The notes beneath the pieces are model-generated. The model made no database searches and was not told where the DNA came from. It worked only from the letters and a program-made list of their open reading frames with translations. This document shows, piece after piece, positions 4,147-6,116 of a DNA stretch of 6,116 bases (position 1 is the first letter of the stretch; every line of letters starts with the position of its first letter). Source of the DNA: Lentisphaeria bacterium UBA1784 (GTDB lineage: Bacteria; Verrucomicrobiota; Lentisphaeria; Victivallales; Victivallaceae). Both the position numbers and the translations under genes were made by a program. Where the stretch lies: NCBI GenBank assembly GCA_002315455.1, contig DCGG01000049.1, positions 7,735 to 13,850 on the forward strand, written 5' to 3'.

Positions 4147-6116
4147 TTATTTCAGACAGGCCAAAAGCTCAGCGGTCCGCTTCTCTTTTTCCTCCAGTTC
4201 GGCCAACTGGCTCCGGACCGCTTCCACTACGTTGGCGGGGGCGCCGTTGACAAACTTGTCGTTGGCAAGTTTGGCCCGGGTCCCCTTCAGCCACTTGGTG
4301 ATATCCTGCTGTTGCTTTTCCAACTTGGCCCGCTCGGCGGCGATGTCGATCAGCCCGGCGAGGGGCAGATAGATCGTCCCGGCTCCGCAGACCTGCGAAG
4401 GAGCGGCTCCGTTGGCGGCGCTGTCGAAGGCGTCCTGCGAGATCGTGATCTCGGAGGCATTGAGCATCACCGCAAGGGAATCCTGCTGGCTCTTCAGGAA
4501 GGCAAGGGCGTTGGCGTCCACCGCTTTGACGTGGAAGGCGATCTTTTTGCCGTCCGGGATGTTGTAGCTGGACTTGAGGAAACGCCCGCCGCGGACCAGT
4601 TCGAATTTTCCGTCCACCGCCGCCATCTGCTCCGCCGGGACCGCCTTGAAGCAGTCGGCTTCGGGCCACGGCGCATACATGATGGTATCGTTCCCTGCGA
4701 GGAAGCCCATCTGGTGCGCCAGTTCCTCGGTGATGAAGGGCATCAGCGGATGCATGAGCCGCAGAATACGGTAGAGCGCATAATCCAGCACCGCGAGGGC
4801 GCGGGTCTTGGCTGCGCCGCCCTGACGGAGCGGGACCTTTTCCGCCTCGATGAACCAGTCGCAGAAGGTGCCCCAGACCAAATCGTAGATGTCGTGGGCC
4901 ACCGCGTGGAATTTGAACTCCCCCATATCGGCATCCACGGCGGCGATGGCGGCGTCCAGTTTGGAGAGCATCCAGGCCTCGTCCGCGCTGAGAGACGCGG
5001 GATCGGGTGCAGTCATGAAGTCCGCGGAGACCTCGCCCTGCATCCGGCGGAAGCGGCAGGCGTTCCAGAGTTTGTTGGCGAAGGTCTTGCCGATCTCGCA
5101 CTTCTCGTTGCTGTAGCGGATGTCCATGCCCACAGGCGCAATATAGACGATGGTGAAGCGGAGGGCATCCGCGCCGTAGGTGGCGATCACGTCCAGCGGA
5201 TCGGGGGAGTTGCCGAGGCTCTTGGAGAGTTTCCGGCCCTGCTCGTCCCGGATGATGCTGGTGAAATAGACGTCCTTGAAGGGGATCTCACCCATGAATT
5301 CACAGCCGGCCATGATCATGCGGGCCACCCAGAAGAAGATGATGTCCGGCCCCGTGACCAGCGCGCTGGTGGGATAGAACTTCTTCAGTTCCTCGGTTTT
5401 TTCGGGCCAGCCCATGACGGAGAAGGGCCAGAGCCAACTGGAGAACCAGGTGTCCAGCACGTCTTCCTCCTGCCGCCACTTTCCGGGGGCAGTGGGAGCG
5501 GTCTCGCCCACGTAGACTTCGCCGTTTTCATCGTTGTACCATGCGGGGATCCGGTGTCCCCACCAGATCTGCCGGGAGATGCACCAATCCTGAATGTTCT
5601 CCATCCAGTGGAAGTAGGTCTTGCTCCAGCGCTCCGGATGGAACTTGATCTTGCCGGACTTCACCGCTTCGATGGCGGGTTTGGCAAGTTCCTTCATGTT
5701 GCAGAACCACTGGTAACTCACCAGCGTCTCGATCGGCACGTCGCCGCGTTCGGAGAAGCCCACCGCGTGACGGATGGGTTCCACCTTGTCCAGAAGGCCG
5801 AGGGCCTCCATCTTCTCCACGCAGAGCTTCCGGGCGGTGAAGCGGTCCAAGCCCTCGAAATCCTTGCCGCAACGGGCATTGAGAGTGGCATCCGGATTCA
5901 TCACGTTGATGACCTCCAGATCATGCCGCTTGCCCACCTCGAAGTCGTTGGGGTCGTGGGCGGGAGTGATCTTCACGCAACCGGTCCCCTTGGTGGGATC
6001 GGCATGCTGGTCCGCCACGATGGGAATCTCCCGGTCGGTGAGGGGAAGCTTCACCATCTTGCCGATGAGATGCTTGTAGCGGGGATCTTCGGGATTGACC
6101 GCCACGGCGGTATCGC
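4147..6116 (-). CDS. valS: Valine--tRNA ligase, N-terminal part beyond the window
   Basis: ValRS charges tRNA-Val with valine in the cytoplasm and edits mischarged threonine. About 655 C-terminal codons are present; the full protein is usually about 880-950 aa. The HIGH motif and N-terminus lie off the right edge. The frame is open to 6116, reading (G)DTAVAVNPEDPRY, so the GTG at 6105 is an internal valine, not a start. Counting from that valine: editing-domain segment GTGCVKITPAHDPNDF (40-55); return to the catalytic core with WCISRQIWWGHRIPAWY (174-190); DVLDTWFSSWLWPFS (215-229); signature loop KLSKS (292-296, bases 5218-5232) followed by LGNSPDPLD; anticodon-binding helical domain with NKLWNACRF (344-352), FCDWFIEAEK (414-423) and MHPLMPFITEELAHQ (451-465); C-terminal coiled-coil arm (about 585-652) containing NDKFVNGAPANVVEAV. 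The signature lysines and serine are kept (Leu replaces the usual Met), so the enzyme should be active. It is followed by xseB after 72 bases, with no clear terminator. Confidence 0.97.
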   Translation of the reverse strand, partial: DTAVAVNPEDPRYKHLIGKMVKLPLTDREIPIVADQHADPTKGTGCVKITPAHDPNDFEVGKRHDLEVINVMNPDATLNARCGKDFEGLDRFTARKLCVEKMEALGLLDKVEPIRHAVGFSERGDVPIETLVSYQWFCNMKELAKPAIEAVKSGKIKFHPERWSKTYFHWMENIQDWCISRQIWWGHRIPAWYNDENGEVYVGETAPTAPGKWRQEEDVLDTWFSSWLWPFSVMGWPEKTEELKKFYPTSALVTGPDIIFFWVARMIMAGCEFMGEIPFKDVYFTSIIRDEQGRKLSKSLGNSPDPLDVIATYGADALRFTIVYIAPVGMDIRYSNEKCEIGKTFANKLWNACRFRRMQGEVSADFMTAPDPASLSADEAWMLSKLDAAIAAVDADMGEFKFHAVAHDIYDLVWGTFCDWFIEAEKVPLRQGGAAKTRALAVLDYALYRILRLMHPLMPFITEELAHQMGFLAGNDTIMYAPWPEADCFKAVPAEQMAAVDGKFELVRGGRFLKSSYNIPDGKKIAFHVKAVDANALAFLKSQQDSLAVMLNASEITISQDAFDSAANGAAPSQVCGAGTIYLPLAGLIDIAAERAKLEKQQQDITKWLKGTRAKLANDKFVNGAPANVVEAVRSQLAELEEKEKRTAELLACLK

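Noticed and set aside
4169..5101. A 310-codon minus-strand open frame within valS
   Set aside because: It overlaps valS entirely in another frame. The product is rich in Arg/Gly/Pro with no recognisable domain, as expected for an off-frame read of GC-rich DNA, while the valS frame shows clear family motifs.
6103..6105. GTG at 6105 as a start codon for a 652-aa protein
   Set aside because: The frame continues to the window edge as (G)DTAVAV, a conserved ValRS editing-domain segment, so this is an internal valine of a truncated gene.
1..6116. tRNA, rRNA, CRISPR, insertion sequence or attachment site
   Set aside because: No cloverleaf-like sequence, regularly spaced repeats, transposase-like protein or terminal inverted repeats were seen by eye on either strand.

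Overview
The window is a 6.1 kb piece of a GC-rich bacterial chromosome (GC looks to be near 60%). It is densely coding, with two gene blocks that converge at about 1973-2044. I infer a member of the PVC group, most likely a Lentisphaerota/Victivallales-type bacterium. The reasons are the style of the rhamnosidase-like protein (a DGDRERLPYEAD motif), an upstream C-terminus of a type seen in large beta-galactosidase-like proteins of that group, and a ValRS of the Bacteroidetes/PVC-like subtype (SLGNSPDPLD after the signature loop). This placement rests on motif memory, not on a search.

Left block, plus strand (1-1972): a 5'-truncated gene ends in a beta-sandwich-like segment typical of beta-galactosidase/GH42-like proteins. 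It overlaps by 4 bp (ATGA) a compact GH78-type alpha-L-rhamnosidase-like hydrolase. The two look like a translationally coupled carbohydrate-degradation pair acting on plant or host glycans.

Right block, minus strand (6116 down to 2045): valS (truncated at the window edge), then xseB, then a multi-spanning GT-C/GT39 (ArnT/PMT-like) membrane glycosyltransferase. Spacings are 72 and 26 bases and there is no convincing terminator between the genes, so they are probably cotranscribed. They are functionally unrelated: translation, DNA repair and envelope glycosylation. xseA is not in the window.

The 72-base gap between the blocks holds a stem-loop with a T-rich tail in the minus-strand direction, which probably ends the valS-xseB-GT39 transcript and perhaps also the GH78 transcript.

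The most interesting feature is XseB. After a normal ExoVII small-subunit domain it carries an Ala/Pro/Thr-rich disordered linker that ends in the exact C-terminus DNGDDLPF. This copies the architecture and the terminal acidic-LPF tip of single-stranded DNA-binding protein (SSB), the peptide that recruits genome-maintenance enzymes. The linker's coding sequence also contains an 8-bp GC hairpin closed by a UNCG-type tetraloop. I see no mobile element, CRISPR array, tRNA or rRNA.
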